This document shows positions 1-6,430 of a DNA stretch of 7,430 bases, piece by piece. The notes beneath the pieces were generated by a model. It worked only from the letters and a program-made list of their open reading frames with translations. It was not told the origin of the DNA and ran no database searches. Position numbers and translations under genes: made by a program. The number at the start of each line of letters is the position of its first letter. Positions within the stretch are counted from its first letter, which is position 1. Source of the DNA: Pseudomonadota bacterium (lineage in GTDB: Bacteria; Pseudomonadota; Alphaproteobacteria; Rhizobiales; Kaistiaceae); contig JAEZEN010000027.1 of the NCBI GenBank assembly GCA_023433185.1, positions 1 to 7,430 on the forward strand. Direction: 5' to 3'.

Positions 1-171
1 GCGCGCGGCTTCGGTCACCTCGTCGACCGCGCGCTCGAAGGCCGCCTCGTTACCCTTCGAGGGGCGCGTGAAGCCGCTCACCTTGCGGACATATTGCAGC
101 GCCGAGGCGCGGATCTCGTCCTCGGTGGCGGGCGGCTCGAAGTTGAAGAGTGGTCGGATGTTGCGGCACAT
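1..171 (-). CDS. DUF2277 domain protein, N-terminal 57 residues (cut by window edge)
   Basis: The reading frame is open from an ATG at 171 to the window edge and gives 57 residues starting MCRNIRPLFNFEPPATEDEI and continuing through QYVRKVSGFTRPSK. This is the characteristic start of the small DUF2277 family (usually about 80-90 residues), whose function is unknown; the MCRNI opening and the (R/K)KVSGF(T)(R/K)PS block are its recognisable signatures. A GAGGAG ribosome binding site at 178-183 lies 6 bases before the start and overlaps the TGA stop of the upstream gene, so the two are probably co-transcribed and perhaps translationally coupled. The C-terminal third is missing only because the window ends. 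The family identity is well supported; no biochemical role can be given. Confidence 0.9.
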   Translation of the reverse strand, partial: MCRNIRPLFNFEPPATEDEIRASALQYVRKVSGFTRPSKGNEAAFERAVDEVTEAAR

Positions 172-181
172 TCTGGTCTCC

Positions 182-631
182 TCAGTCCGTTCCGATGGCC
201 GGCATGGTCGCGAGCACGAGATGGGGGAGTTCCGAATGCCCGGATTGCGCAAGCCGCCAGGATGGGCCCTCGCCGGGCAGGAACTCCATGAAGCCCGCCT
301 CGCCCTCGGCGAGCAGCCAGACCGCCTCGCCGGCCTCCGGCCCGCTCCAGGCGACGATATCGTGCATGCCGAGGTCGCGGCAGGCGGCGCGGTTGTCCTC
401 GTAGTGGAGCGGCCGGGCGACGTACCATACGCCCTCGAACTCGTAGGCGATCGCGGCGAGAAGCTCGATCTCGCACGCGGCACCGGGGGCGGTCGCGCCG
501 GGTGGCCCCAGCCGGTAGAAGCCGGCCATCGCTGCCGGCCCGTCGCGCGCTGCGGCCGGGGCGGACAGGGAAACGGCTGCGAGCGCCGCGAGGGTTGCGG
601 CGCGGAGCCGCCGCGTGGATGCCTTGTTCAT
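182..631 (-). CDS. Small exported protein of unknown function
   Basis: This 149-residue protein starts MNKASTRRLRAATLAALAAV: a basic n-region, a hydrophobic alanine/leucine core and an A-A-A stretch near residues 26-28 with likely signal peptidase I cleavage before RDG. The mature part of about 120 residues is acidic and rich in aromatic residues, with EGVWYVARPL around residues 67-75 and EAVWLLAEGEAGFMEFLPG around 102-120. It has two cysteines (53 and 84) that could form a disulphide after export. I do not recognise a family. The start codon is preceded by only a poor Shine-Dalgarno sequence. The gene lies 10 bases upstream of the DUF2277 gene on the same strand. It faces away from the kinase gene and probably does not belong to the signalling locus. 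The opposite-strand frames over this stretch give arginine/glycine-rich proteins without domain features. Confidence 0.75.
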   Translation of the reverse strand: MNKASTRRLRAATLAALAAVSLSAPAAARDGPAAMAGFYRLGPPGATAPGAACEIELLAAIAYEFEGVWYVARPLHYEDNRAACRDLGMHDIVAWSGPEAGEAVWLLAEGEAGFMEFLPGEGPSWRLAQSGHSELPHLVLATMPAIGTD

Positions 632-660
632 CTCGGCAGGTCATATAGGGGACGATCGCG
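624..660. promoter_or_regulatory. Divergent promoter region between exported-protein gene and kinase gene (tentative)
   Basis: The only A/T-rich spot in the 83-base divergent gap is TCATATAGGG at 641-650. Read on the plus strand it gives TATAGG (644-649) as a -10 candidate for the kinase. Read on the minus strand it gives CCTATATGA as a -10 candidate for the exported-protein gene, with TTGTCC about 15 bases further upstream on that strand. No good -35 is seen for the plus direction. The overlap suggests the two directions may compete, but the match to consensus is modest. Confidence 0.25.
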
Positions 661-714
661 GCGGACAAACGGCATGGCCTCGTCGTGGCGCGAGGACGGG
701 ATGGGAAGGACAGG

Positions 715-2574
715 ATGACGGCTTCGAGCGAGGAGAGACTGGACGAGATCGAACGGCGCATCGCGGCGCTCGACGAGCCGCACGGCCTGATGCGCTTCAT
801 CGACGACAATGCCGACCTCGGCGCGGCGCCGGGCGCTGTGGCGGTCCGCTATGAGGCGGCGCGTGGCATCGTCCTCAACCGGACGGGCCTGCCGGGCGCC
901 GCGCGGCTGGCGCTCCACAAGGCGCGCGACCACGCCGAATCCCATGACGCCGTGGCCCTGATGTCGGGCATCTCGCGCGAAATCGCCCGCATCCACGTCT
1001 GGCGCGGCGAGACGACGTCGGCGGCGCTCGAACTGCTCCGATCGCTGGTCGAGGCGGACGCCAGCGGCAACCGGGCGGACATGGCGGCGTCGATCGCCGA
1101 GTATGGCCGGCTGAACCTCGAGACCGGGCGCTACGAGGCGGCGCTCCGCGTCTTCGACCGCCTGCTCGACGCCGAACGCGGGCTCGCCGCCCATCTGTCG
1201 CCGCGCGAACGCTCGCGCGTGCCGCTCAATCGCCGCGAGGCGATGGTCGGCCTCGGCGACTTCGAGCATGCCCTCGACGGCATCGACGCGGTGATCGCGG
1301 CGACCCCGGCCGGGTTCCGGCGCGACAACTTCGTGCTGCGCCTGATCAAGGCGCGGAGCCTCGGCGCGCTCGGCCGCGATGCCGAGGCGGCGGCGGCGCT
1401 CGCCGAGGCGCAGGGCTTCATGGACATCGATCCGCTCGGCTACGAGGTCAGCGAGAAGAACCTCGTGGAGGGCTTCCTTGCGCGGAAGGCCGACCCGGAA
1501 GATGCCCTCGACGCCCTCGAGACGGCGCTCGAGCGCTTCGTCGACGACGACCTGCCGCGCCACGAATTCGATGCCCGGATCGTGCTGGCATCGACGCTCG
1601 CCGAACTCGGGCGCCGGGACCGGGCGGAACGCTGCGTCGTCGAGGCGCTGCAGCGCGCCGAGGCGCGCCACCTGCCGGCGATGGGCGATGCGGTGCGGGC
1701 CGCGGCGCTGACCTTCTGGCAGGACGGGATGATCGCCGAACTGGCGCCGGGCGACAGCGTCGGCGCCCGCGAGACCGAGGGCGCGCGCTTCCTCATCCTC
1801 GGCGCGCTCGGCACCGGCGGCTTCGGCGCCGTGCAGCGGGCGATCGACCTCGCCACAGGCTCCGAGGTGGCGATCAAGAAGCTCCGCCGGCGTGCCGACG
1901 CGACGCCCGAGACGATGCGGATCGCGCTCGCGACGGTTCGGAACGAGATCCAGGCCGCGGCGCGGCATTCGAGCCGCTTCGTCGCCCGCACCCGCTACAT
2001 CCACGTCGAGGGCGACGGCGAGCTGACGCTGGTCCAGGACTTCGTCGACGGACCGACGCTCCGCGCCGCCCTCGCGGACGGCAGCCTGCCGCTCGCCCGG
2101 CGGCTGGCGATCGCCGCGACGCTGGCGCGCGCCGTGGCGAAGCTCCACGCCGGCGGGATCGCCCACCGCGACCTCAAGCCGGACAACGTCATCCTCCGGA
2201 ACGGCCGGCAGCCGGTGCTGATCGACCTCGGGCTCGCGCGCCTGAGCGGCATGGTCGACACCGCGGCCGGGCTCGCGACCGAGTCCTACGCGCCGCGGGA
2301 GCAGAAGGAGGGGCGGAGCGAGGAGCGCTTCCTCGGCCGGGAGGACGTCTACGCGCTCGGCAGGATCATCGCCGAGATGACCCGCGGCGAGGTTCCCGAT
2401 GCGAAGCCGAAGACAGGGCTCTTCGGCTTCGGCCGGAAGCCGGAGGCCGAGGCCGGCAGCGTCGCCGACATCGTCGCCCGCATGACGGTCGAGGACGTGG
2501 CGCGGCGCGAGGTCGACCTGCTCGCCATCGCCGACGCCCTCGAGGTGGCGGCGCACGCGGCGGAGAAGGGATAG
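715..2574 (+). CDS. Ser/Thr protein kinase with N-terminal TPR-like helical repeats
   Basis: This 619-residue protein transfers phosphate from ATP to Ser/Thr residues of partner proteins. The start is ATG 715, with GGGAAGGA at 703-710; an in-frame GTG at 685 lacks such a site. Residues about 1-350 are an alpha-helical solenoid of TPR-like pairs rich in A/L/E/R (for example NLETGRYEAALRVFDRLLDA and ARSLGALGRDAEAAAALAEA), probably for binding partners. Residues about 357-600 form the kinase: glycine loop GTGGFG (366-371), VAIKK with Lys388, a helix-C glutamate candidate Glu411, catalytic loop HRDLKPDN (Asp486, Asn491), DLG at 504-506 in place of DFG, and the P+1 region SYAPREQ and DVYALG (Asp544). 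All catalytic residues are present, so it should be active. No transmembrane segment or PASTA sensor is seen. The repeat-then-kinase order is the reverse of many bacterial TPR kinases. The gene converges on the FHA-protease gene; FHA domains bind phosphothreonine, which makes that protein a natural partner. Confidence 0.93.
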   Translation: MTASSEERLDEIERRIAALDEPHGLMRFIDDNADLGAAPGAVAVRYEAARGIVLNRTGLPGAARLALHKARDHAESHDAVALMSGISREIARIHVWRGETTSAALELLRSLVEADASGNRADMAASIAEYGRLNLETGRYEAALRVFDRLLDAERGLAAHLSPRERSRVPLNRREAMVGLGDFEHALDGIDAVIAATPAGFRRDNFVLRLIKARSLGALGRDAEAAAALAEAQGFMDIDPLGYEVSEKNLVEGFLARKADPEDALDALETALERFVDDDLPRHEFDARIVLASTLAELGRRDRAERCVVEALQRAEARHLPAMGDAVRAAALTFWQDGMIAELAPGDSVGARETEGARFLILGALGTGGFGAVQRAIDLATGSEVAIKKLRRRADATPETMRIALATVRNEIQAAARHSSRFVARTRYIHVEGDGELTLVQDFVDGPTLRAALADGSLPLARRLAIAATLARAVAKLHAGGIAHRDLKPDNVILRNGRQPVLIDLGLARLSGMVDTAAGLATESYAPREQKEGRSEERFLGREDVYALGRIIAEMTRGEVPDAKPKTGLFGFGRKPEAEAGSVADIVARMTVEDVARREVDLLAIADALEVAAHAAEKG

Positions 2575-2822
2575 GGCGGGGCTTAGTCACCGTTTGCGGG
2601 AGGGCGCCGACTGGCGACAGCCGACCAACCTACGAAAGGACGAACGGGAACAGGTCATCCCACGTCGGGTTGGCGGACTCGGCAAGGTCGGTGCGGTGCT
2701 GATCCGGGACCTCGTACGATGGGGCAGCGGATACGAACGAGGTCCCGCATCTGCGCTGCACCGCTTCGCGCTGCACCGCGTGCGGGACGACAATGGAGTG
2801 GGCAGGAACGAGGCGCGGCGTA
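2575..2822. other. Convergent intergenic region between kinase and protease genes
   Basis: This 248-base gap separates two converging genes, so no promoter is needed here. It holds the inverted-repeat cluster at 2701-2790 and a smaller dyad at its right end, which are listed separately. The left part (2575-2700) shows only weak hairpins, such as CGCC-GACT-GGCG at 2605-2616. No thymine tract follows any of them. On the minus strand 2630-2700 reads in one frame as a short protein-like tail (ESANPTWDDLFPFVLS then stop). It could be a decayed coding remnant or chance; I see no start or family for it. Confidence 0.6.
2701..2790. repeat. Overlapping inverted repeats (REP-like palindromic element)
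   Basis: Arm 2701-2715 (GATCCGGGACCTCGT) pairs with 2737-2751 (ACGAGGTCCCGCATC) at 14 of 15 positions, with the central 11 bp perfect and a 21-base loop. The middle arm can instead pair with a third copy: GTCCCGCA at 2742-2749 is perfectly complementary to TGCGGGAC at 2781-2788. Two mutually exclusive hairpins are therefore possible. Between the second and third arms the 12-mer GCGCTGCACCGC occurs twice (2753-2764 and 2768-2779, period 15). The location between converging genes fits an extragenic palindromic element or a bidirectional transcription stop without a U-tract. The inverted repeats are certain; the role is inferred. Confidence 0.75.
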
Positions 2823-2832
2823 TCACCCACTC
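2796..2832 (-). terminator. Possible stem-loop over the protease stop codon (weak)
   Basis: GAGTGGG at 2796-2802 is perfectly complementary to CCCACTC at 2826-2832, with 23 bases between. The stop codon of the protease gene (2823-2825) lies inside the loop next to the second arm. A 7-bp GC-rich stem at the very end of a gene could help end transcription, but there is no following U-run on the minus strand and the loop is long. Chance is a real alternative in DNA of this GC content. Confidence 0.25.
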
Positions 2833-4652
2833 GCCCCCAGCGCCGCCGAGGGTTCGCCGGTGCCCGGCTCGCCGCGGAAGACATAGAGCGTGTACTTCTC
2901 GGACGGGTTCTTCGACAGGCCGAGCACCCGGACGCGGAGGCTGCTCCGGCCGGTCGCATCGGTGTCGACGCTCGCGAAGGACGCCGCGCCGCCGTCGGCG
3001 ACCGGGGTCTCGCCCTCGCCGCGATAGACGATGAGGGAGAGCGGCGCGCCCTCGCTGCCATAGACGAGGAAGGCATAGTGGCCGTCCTTCTCGACCGGCA
3101 CCTCGTAGTCGACGAACTTCTGGAAGCCGTTGTCCTCGACGCCGCGGGCGGTCAGCGAGCCCTCGAAGTTCTGCACGTCGACCACCGCGCCGCCGCCGAC
3201 CTTGCCGGCGAGACGGGACTTCACGTCCTCGATGACGCTGTTGCGGTGGTTGTCGAACCGCCCGGCGACGCTCGACCAGCGCTGCTCCTCGGCACGCAGG
3301 TCGAAGGTGGTGGCCTCGCCGAGCAGCGCCGCCAGCAGGTCGATGCGCTGGGCGAAGTTGCGCATGACGGCGTTCGAGGCGATGCCCTCGGTGGTCTCGA
3401 CGACGTGCCCGCCGGAGAGGATCGCGACGACCTCGCCGCGGGCGTTGATGATCGGACTGCCGGAAGCGCCCTTGAAGGTCGGCAGGCTGTGCTGGACGAG
3501 ATAGGCGTGGGTCGGGTCGGTGCCGAACATGAAGAAGTCGGTGACCGAGGTGATGCGACCGTACTGCACGGTCGGCGTCGGCTTGAGCTGGGCCGAGCCC
3601 TGCTCCGCGGTGCCGCCGATCGGATAGCCGGCATAGGCGAGCGGCATGCCGGAATCGAGGGCGACGACCTCCTCCTCGTCGGCCCGCGGCAGGATGGGCT
3701 GCAGCTCGTCGCCGCGGTCGACCATCAGGAGGGCGACGTCGTAGCCGGTCCGCCGGCCGTCATTGCCGAGCGCGGCGTAGCTCGAGCTCGACGCCTTGGT
3801 GTCGGAATCGAACTTCGAGAACAGCGCGTAGCCGTCGTGGATCGTCGCGCCGGTGACGTTGAAGTCGCCGTCGCCGCCGGGCTCGCTGCCGGGCTTGCGG
3901 ACGATGAGGTCGCCGCCGCTGCCCTTGGTGAGGTTGGCGACGTGGGCATTGGTGGCGAGGATGCCCGGCGCCACCGGCCAGGCGGTGCCCTGCAAGACCT
4001 CGCGACCCTGGCGGTCGCGCTGGATCACGGCATAGGCGGCGGCCTTCAGCGTCTCGATGGCCTCGTGGTTGACCATCTCCTTCTGCACGTCCTCGGCGAC
4101 GGCAGCGACGACCTCGTTCATCGAGGCGAAGCGCTGCTCGGCGAGGATGAAATAGGCGGCGACGCCGGCCGCGACGACCACCAGCCCGGCGGCGACCGAG
4201 GCCTGGATGCGCCGCATCCGCTTGATCGACTGGCCGGTGGTCTCGAACTTCGGCTGGATCAGCGTCTGCTCGAGGTCGTCCGCTCCGCCGGCGCTGGCGA
4301 CGCGCGCCACCAATGTCGGCCCCTGGGCGCCGCCGAAGCGGAGCCTGGCGCCGTCGCGCACCGATTCCCCGGTCCGCGCCGGCGCCCCGTCGACCTCCAC
4401 GGCGCGCTCGCCGAAGATCTCGATCCTGTAGTCGCCGGTCGGCTGGCGGATGAGCTGACAGTGCTTGCGGCCGACGGCCCGGTGCTCGGGTCCGAAGACC
4501 ACGTCGGACGTGGTTTCGCGGCCGAAGACGATCGTCTCCTTGCCGGCTTCGAAAACGATCGGTGCATCTTTCGCGCCGTCGGCGGGCGCCGCCCCGGGAC
4601 CCTTCCAGACGGTGACCCCGGCGGTCGGCTCGATCGTGACGCTGAAATCCAT
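2823..4652 (-). CDS. Membrane-anchored FHA domain / trypsin-like serine protease
   Basis: This 609-residue protein joins a cytosolic phosphothreonine reader to an extracytoplasmic protease. ATG 4652 is chosen because GGAAGGG lies just upstream and the FHA fold begins directly; the longer in-frame extension to 4775 is unlike coding sequence. Residues about 5-118 are an FHA domain (FGRE at 43-46, SDVVF at 49-53, GRKHCQL at 61-67). A linker with LEQTLIQPKFETT (127-139) follows. Basic KRMRR (144-148) then leads into a single hydrophobic segment at about 151-170, so the FHA is predicted inside and the rest outside (positive-inside rule). Residues about 205-450 are an HtrA/trypsin-like peptidase with His237 (TNAHV), Asp305 (YDVALLMV) and Ser398 (GASGSP), a complete triad. 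No PDZ domain follows. Residues about 505-595 look like a beta-sandwich resembling PPC (bacterial pre-peptidase C-terminal) domains. The gene converges on the kinase and diverges from the TIR-STAND pair. The substrate is unknown. Confidence 0.92.
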   Translation of the reverse strand: MDFSVTIEPTAGVTVWKGPGAAPADGAKDAPIVFEAGKETIVFGRETTSDVVFGPEHRAVGRKHCQLIRQPTGDYRIEIFGERAVEVDGAPARTGESVRDGARLRFGGAQGPTLVARVASAGGADDLEQTLIQPKFETTGQSIKRMRRIQASVAAGLVVVAAGVAAYFILAEQRFASMNEVVAAVAEDVQKEMVNHEAIETLKAAAYAVIQRDRQGREVLQGTAWPVAPGILATNAHVANLTKGSGGDLIVRKPGSEPGGDGDFNVTGATIHDGYALFSKFDSDTKASSSSYAALGNDGRRTGYDVALLMVDRGDELQPILPRADEEEVVALDSGMPLAYAGYPIGGTAEQGSAQLKPTPTVQYGRITSVTDFFMFGTDPTHAYLVQHSLPTFKGASGSPIINARGEVVAILSGGHVVETTEGIASNAVMRNFAQRIDLLAALLGEATTFDLRAEEQRWSSVAGRFDNHRNSVIEDVKSRLAGKVGGGAVVDVQNFEGSLTARGVEDNGFQKFVDYEVPVEKDGHYAFLVYGSEGAPLSLIVYRGEGETPVADGGAASFASVDTDATGRSSLRVRVLGLSKNPSEKYTLYVFRGEPGTGEPSAALGASG

Positions 4653-4686
4653 GATCCCTTCCACACTCCCCAGTCGCGGCAGCCCT

Positions 4687-4703
4687 TGCCAAAGACCATA
4701 GCA
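4687..4703 (-). promoter_or_regulatory. Extended -10 promoter candidate for the FHA-protease gene
   Basis: Read on the minus strand, TGCTATGGT (4695-4703) matches an extended -10 (TGnTATnnT), with TATGGT at 4695-4700. Transcription would begin near 4688 and leave a leader of about 36 bases before ATG 4652. No convincing -35 hexamer lies 17 bases upstream, which is acceptable for an extended -10 promoter. This is the best match in the divergent gap for this strand. Confidence 0.4.
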
Positions 4704-4779
4704 CGAAGGGGGCGCTATCGAGGCTGCTTCGCGCCGGAAACCGGGCGGAACCATTCGCGATGTGTCGCGGGTCACAGGC

Positions 4780-4798
4780 GAGGCGGGAACACCGCCTC
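4780..4798. promoter_or_regulatory. 7-bp perfect dyad upstream of the TIR gene (operator candidate)
   Basis: GAGGCGG (4780-4786) and CCGCCTC (4792-4798) form a perfect inverted repeat around GAACA. It sits about 17 bases upstream of the -35 candidate of the TIR-STAND pair, between two divergent promoters, where a regulator would be expected to bind. No dedicated transcription factor gene is visible in the window, and short GC-rich dyads arise by chance in such DNA. Confidence 0.35.
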
Positions 4799-4814
4799 CG
4801 GGCGTGCCAAGTGC

Positions 4815-4842
4815 TTGCGAAGCGGGGGATTTCAGCTAGGCT
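4815..4842 (+). promoter_or_regulatory. Promoter candidate for the TIR-STAND pair
   Basis: TTGCGA (4815-4820) as -35 and TAGGCT (4837-4842) as -10 are separated by 16 bases. Transcription would start near 4848-4850, leaving about a 40-base leader before ATG 4889. The -35 keeps the TTG core that is most conserved in alphaproteobacterial housekeeping promoters, while the -10 is weak. It is the best-placed pair in the gap. Confidence 0.4.
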
Positions 4843-4888
4843 CAGGCGTCAATCCTGCGGCGGCGGCGGAGTTCGATCGGGTCTGGCC

Positions 4889-6430
4889 ATGGCCTTCGTG
4901 CACGGATTCGAAAACGACGTCTTCGTCAGCTACGCCCACGCCGACAACGAGGTGGACGCGCTCGGCGACGCGTGGGTGCATCAGCTCCAGCAGAACCTCC
5001 GGATCGCCCTCCGGCAGCGGCTCGGGCGCGGCGACGATCTCAACATCTATTTCGACGCCCGGCGGCTCCAGGGCAACCACCCCCTCGACGAGATCCTCGA
5101 CAGCGTCAGGAAGAGCGCCGTCTTCCTCGCCGTCGGCTCGCCGAGCTACGTCAACCGCGAATGGACGCGCGCCGAGCTTGCCGCCTTCGTCGCCGTCTCG
5201 GACGATCCCGGCCGGCTCTTCGGCCTCGAGCGGCTGCCCCTCGATCCGGGCGATCGCTATCCCGATCCGCTCCACGACTATTTCCGGATCAGCTTCTGGC
5301 AGCGCGACCAGAACGAGGCCGACATCCCGCTGACGCTGACGCCGCGGCTCAACACCACGCTCTACTACGTGCGGCTCCAGACCCTCGCCGAGCAGATCCG
5401 CGGCCAGCTCGTGCAGATGTCCAACCGCAGCGCCCGGCCGTCGGTCTCCCTCGCCGGGGCGGGCCCGGTTCCCATGCAGCCGGTGCAGCATGGGGCGCCG
5501 CCCGCGGCCGCCGTCCCGCCGCAGGCATCGCCGCCCGCCGTGCCGGCCGCGCCGGTGTCGGCCGAGCAGGGACCGCGGCCGGTTCTGGTCGCGCAGGTGA
5601 CCGAGGACCTCGAATATTACCGCGAGCAGGTGATCAGCCACCTGTCGCAGTTCGACATCCCGGTCTATCCGCTCGACATGTATCCACAGGGCGGCGCCGA
5701 CTTCAGGGAAGCGGTGATGGCCGACCTGCAGCGCGCCCGGTTCTTCGTGCAGCTCCTCGGGCCATCCGCCTCGCGGAAGCCGCGAGACCTGCCGGAAGGC
5801 TACCTCGTCGCCCAGAGCGACCTCGCCGCGCAGGCCGGCGTCCCCATCCTCCAGTGGCGCTCGCCCGACCTCGTCCTCGACACCGTGCCCGATCCGGTCC
5901 ACCGCGCCTTCCTCGCCGGCGACCGGGTCGAGGCGGTGGGGCTCGAGTCCTTCAAGGCCAAGGTCGTGAGCCTCGCCACCGCGCCGCCGCCGCCCCCGCC
6001 ACCACCGCCGCCGGCGGAGGACCTGATCCTCGACGCGCCGATCTACATCAACGCCAATCCCGACGACCAGCCGATTGCCGAGGAAGTGTTCGAGAAGGCG
6101 CGGAAGCGGCGCCTGCCGCTCGTGCTCTCGCACCCCGTCGGCACCGCCGAGGAGGTCCGCCAGGACTTCGAGCGCAACTGGCGCGAATGCGATTCCGTGG
6201 TGCTGATCTACGGCAACGCCCCGCAGATCTGGGTGCGCAACCAGATCATGCTCTACAACAAGCTCAAGCGCGAGCGGGAGAAGCCGCTCCGCGAATTCAT
6301 CCTGATGAACTGCCCGCCCCAGCAGAAGCCGCCGGTGGGCATCGCGCTGCCCGAGGTCGAGGAGATCGACTGCCGGGAGGGCCTCTCCGCCGAAATCCTC
6401 GAGAGCGTGGTGCTGGACCTCGCCACATGA
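4889..6430 (+). CDS. TIR-domain protein with two additional TIR-like modules
   Basis: This 513-residue soluble protein has three flavodoxin-like units. Residues about 8-135 are a TIR domain: NDVFVSYAHADNE (9-21) is strand A plus its loop, LNIYFDARRLQGNHPLDEIL (51-70) the BB-loop region, then SAVFLAVGSPSYV and EWTRAELAAF, where Glu96 sits where the catalytic Glu of NAD-cleaving TIRs is found. An Ala/Pro-rich linker (about 190-228) leads to a second module (229-345; RPVLVAQVTEDLEYYREQV, RARFFVQLLGPSA). Ten consecutive prolines (366-375) precede a third (383-490; APIYINANPDDQPIAEEVF, CDSVVLIYGNAPQIWVRNQI), a TIR-like type often seen beside STAND ATPases. TIR domains act as NADases, cyclic-nucleotide synthases or adaptors; which applies is not decided here. 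ATG 4889 is chosen because it puts the first TIR strand at the N-terminus; its ribosome binding site is poor (GGCGGAG is 18 bases away). The stop overlaps the start of the STAND gene, so the proteins probably act together. Confidence 0.88.
   Translation: MAFVHGFENDVFVSYAHADNEVDALGDAWVHQLQQNLRIALRQRLGRGDDLNIYFDARRLQGNHPLDEILDSVRKSAVFLAVGSPSYVNREWTRAELAAFVAVSDDPGRLFGLERLPLDPGDRYPDPLHDYFRISFWQRDQNEADIPLTLTPRLNTTLYYVRLQTLAEQIRGQLVQMSNRSARPSVSLAGAGPVPMQPVQHGAPPAAAVPPQASPPAVPAAPVSAEQGPRPVLVAQVTEDLEYYREQVISHLSQFDIPVYPLDMYPQGGADFREAVMADLQRARFFVQLLGPSASRKPRDLPEGYLVAQSDLAAQAGVPILQWRSPDLVLDTVPDPVHRAFLAGDRVEAVGLESFKAKVVSLATAPPPPPPPPPPAEDLILDAPIYINANPDDQPIAEEVFEKARKRRLPLVLSHPVGTAEEVRQDFERNWRECDSVVLIYGNAPQIWVRNQIMLYNKLKREREKPLREFILMNCPPQQKPPVGIALPEVEEIDCREGLSAEILESVVLDLAT
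5984..6013 (+). repeat. Polyproline (CCN)10 tract inside the TIR gene
   Basis: Ten proline codons in a row (seven CCG, two CCA, one CCC) link the second and third TIR-like modules. The tract likely acts as a stiff spacer. Runs of this length normally need elongation factor P for smooth translation, and a CCG-rich run is also a place where length can vary by slippage. The tract is read directly; the consequences are inferred. Confidence 0.9.

Noticed and set aside
685..714. Upstream GTG start for the kinase
   Set aside because: It lacks a ribosome binding site, and the ATG at 715 has GGGAAGGA directly upstream; the ten extra residues are not part of any domain.
628..2556. Long minus-strand open frame (642 codons)
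   Set aside because: Shadow of the kinase gene caused by high GC at third positions; arginine/valine/aspartate-rich with no recognisable domain, against a full set of kinase motifs on the plus strand.
715..4652. Kinase/FHA pair as type VI secretion regulators (PpkA/Fha-like)
   Set aside because: No T6SS structural gene is visible and the FHA protein carries a trypsin domain, which Fha1-type proteins lack; other parts of the genome could still hold a secretion system.
4653..4775. Longer N-terminus for the FHA-protease
   Set aside because: The extension would run over the extended -10 candidate and encodes residues with no FHA strand; ATG 4652 has a good ribosome binding site and begins the FHA fold.
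2793..5333. Long plus-strand open frame (846 codons)
   Set aside because: It is the antisense shadow of the FHA-protease gene and runs out of frame into the TIR gene; its product is low-complexity (G/A/R/D-rich) with no domain, while the minus strand encodes a complete FHA, membrane segment and catalytic triad.
5984..6020. CCG/CCN run as a possible frameshift or CRISPR-like repeat
   Set aside because: The reading frame continues cleanly through ten proline codons into the third TIR-like module, and there are no spacers.
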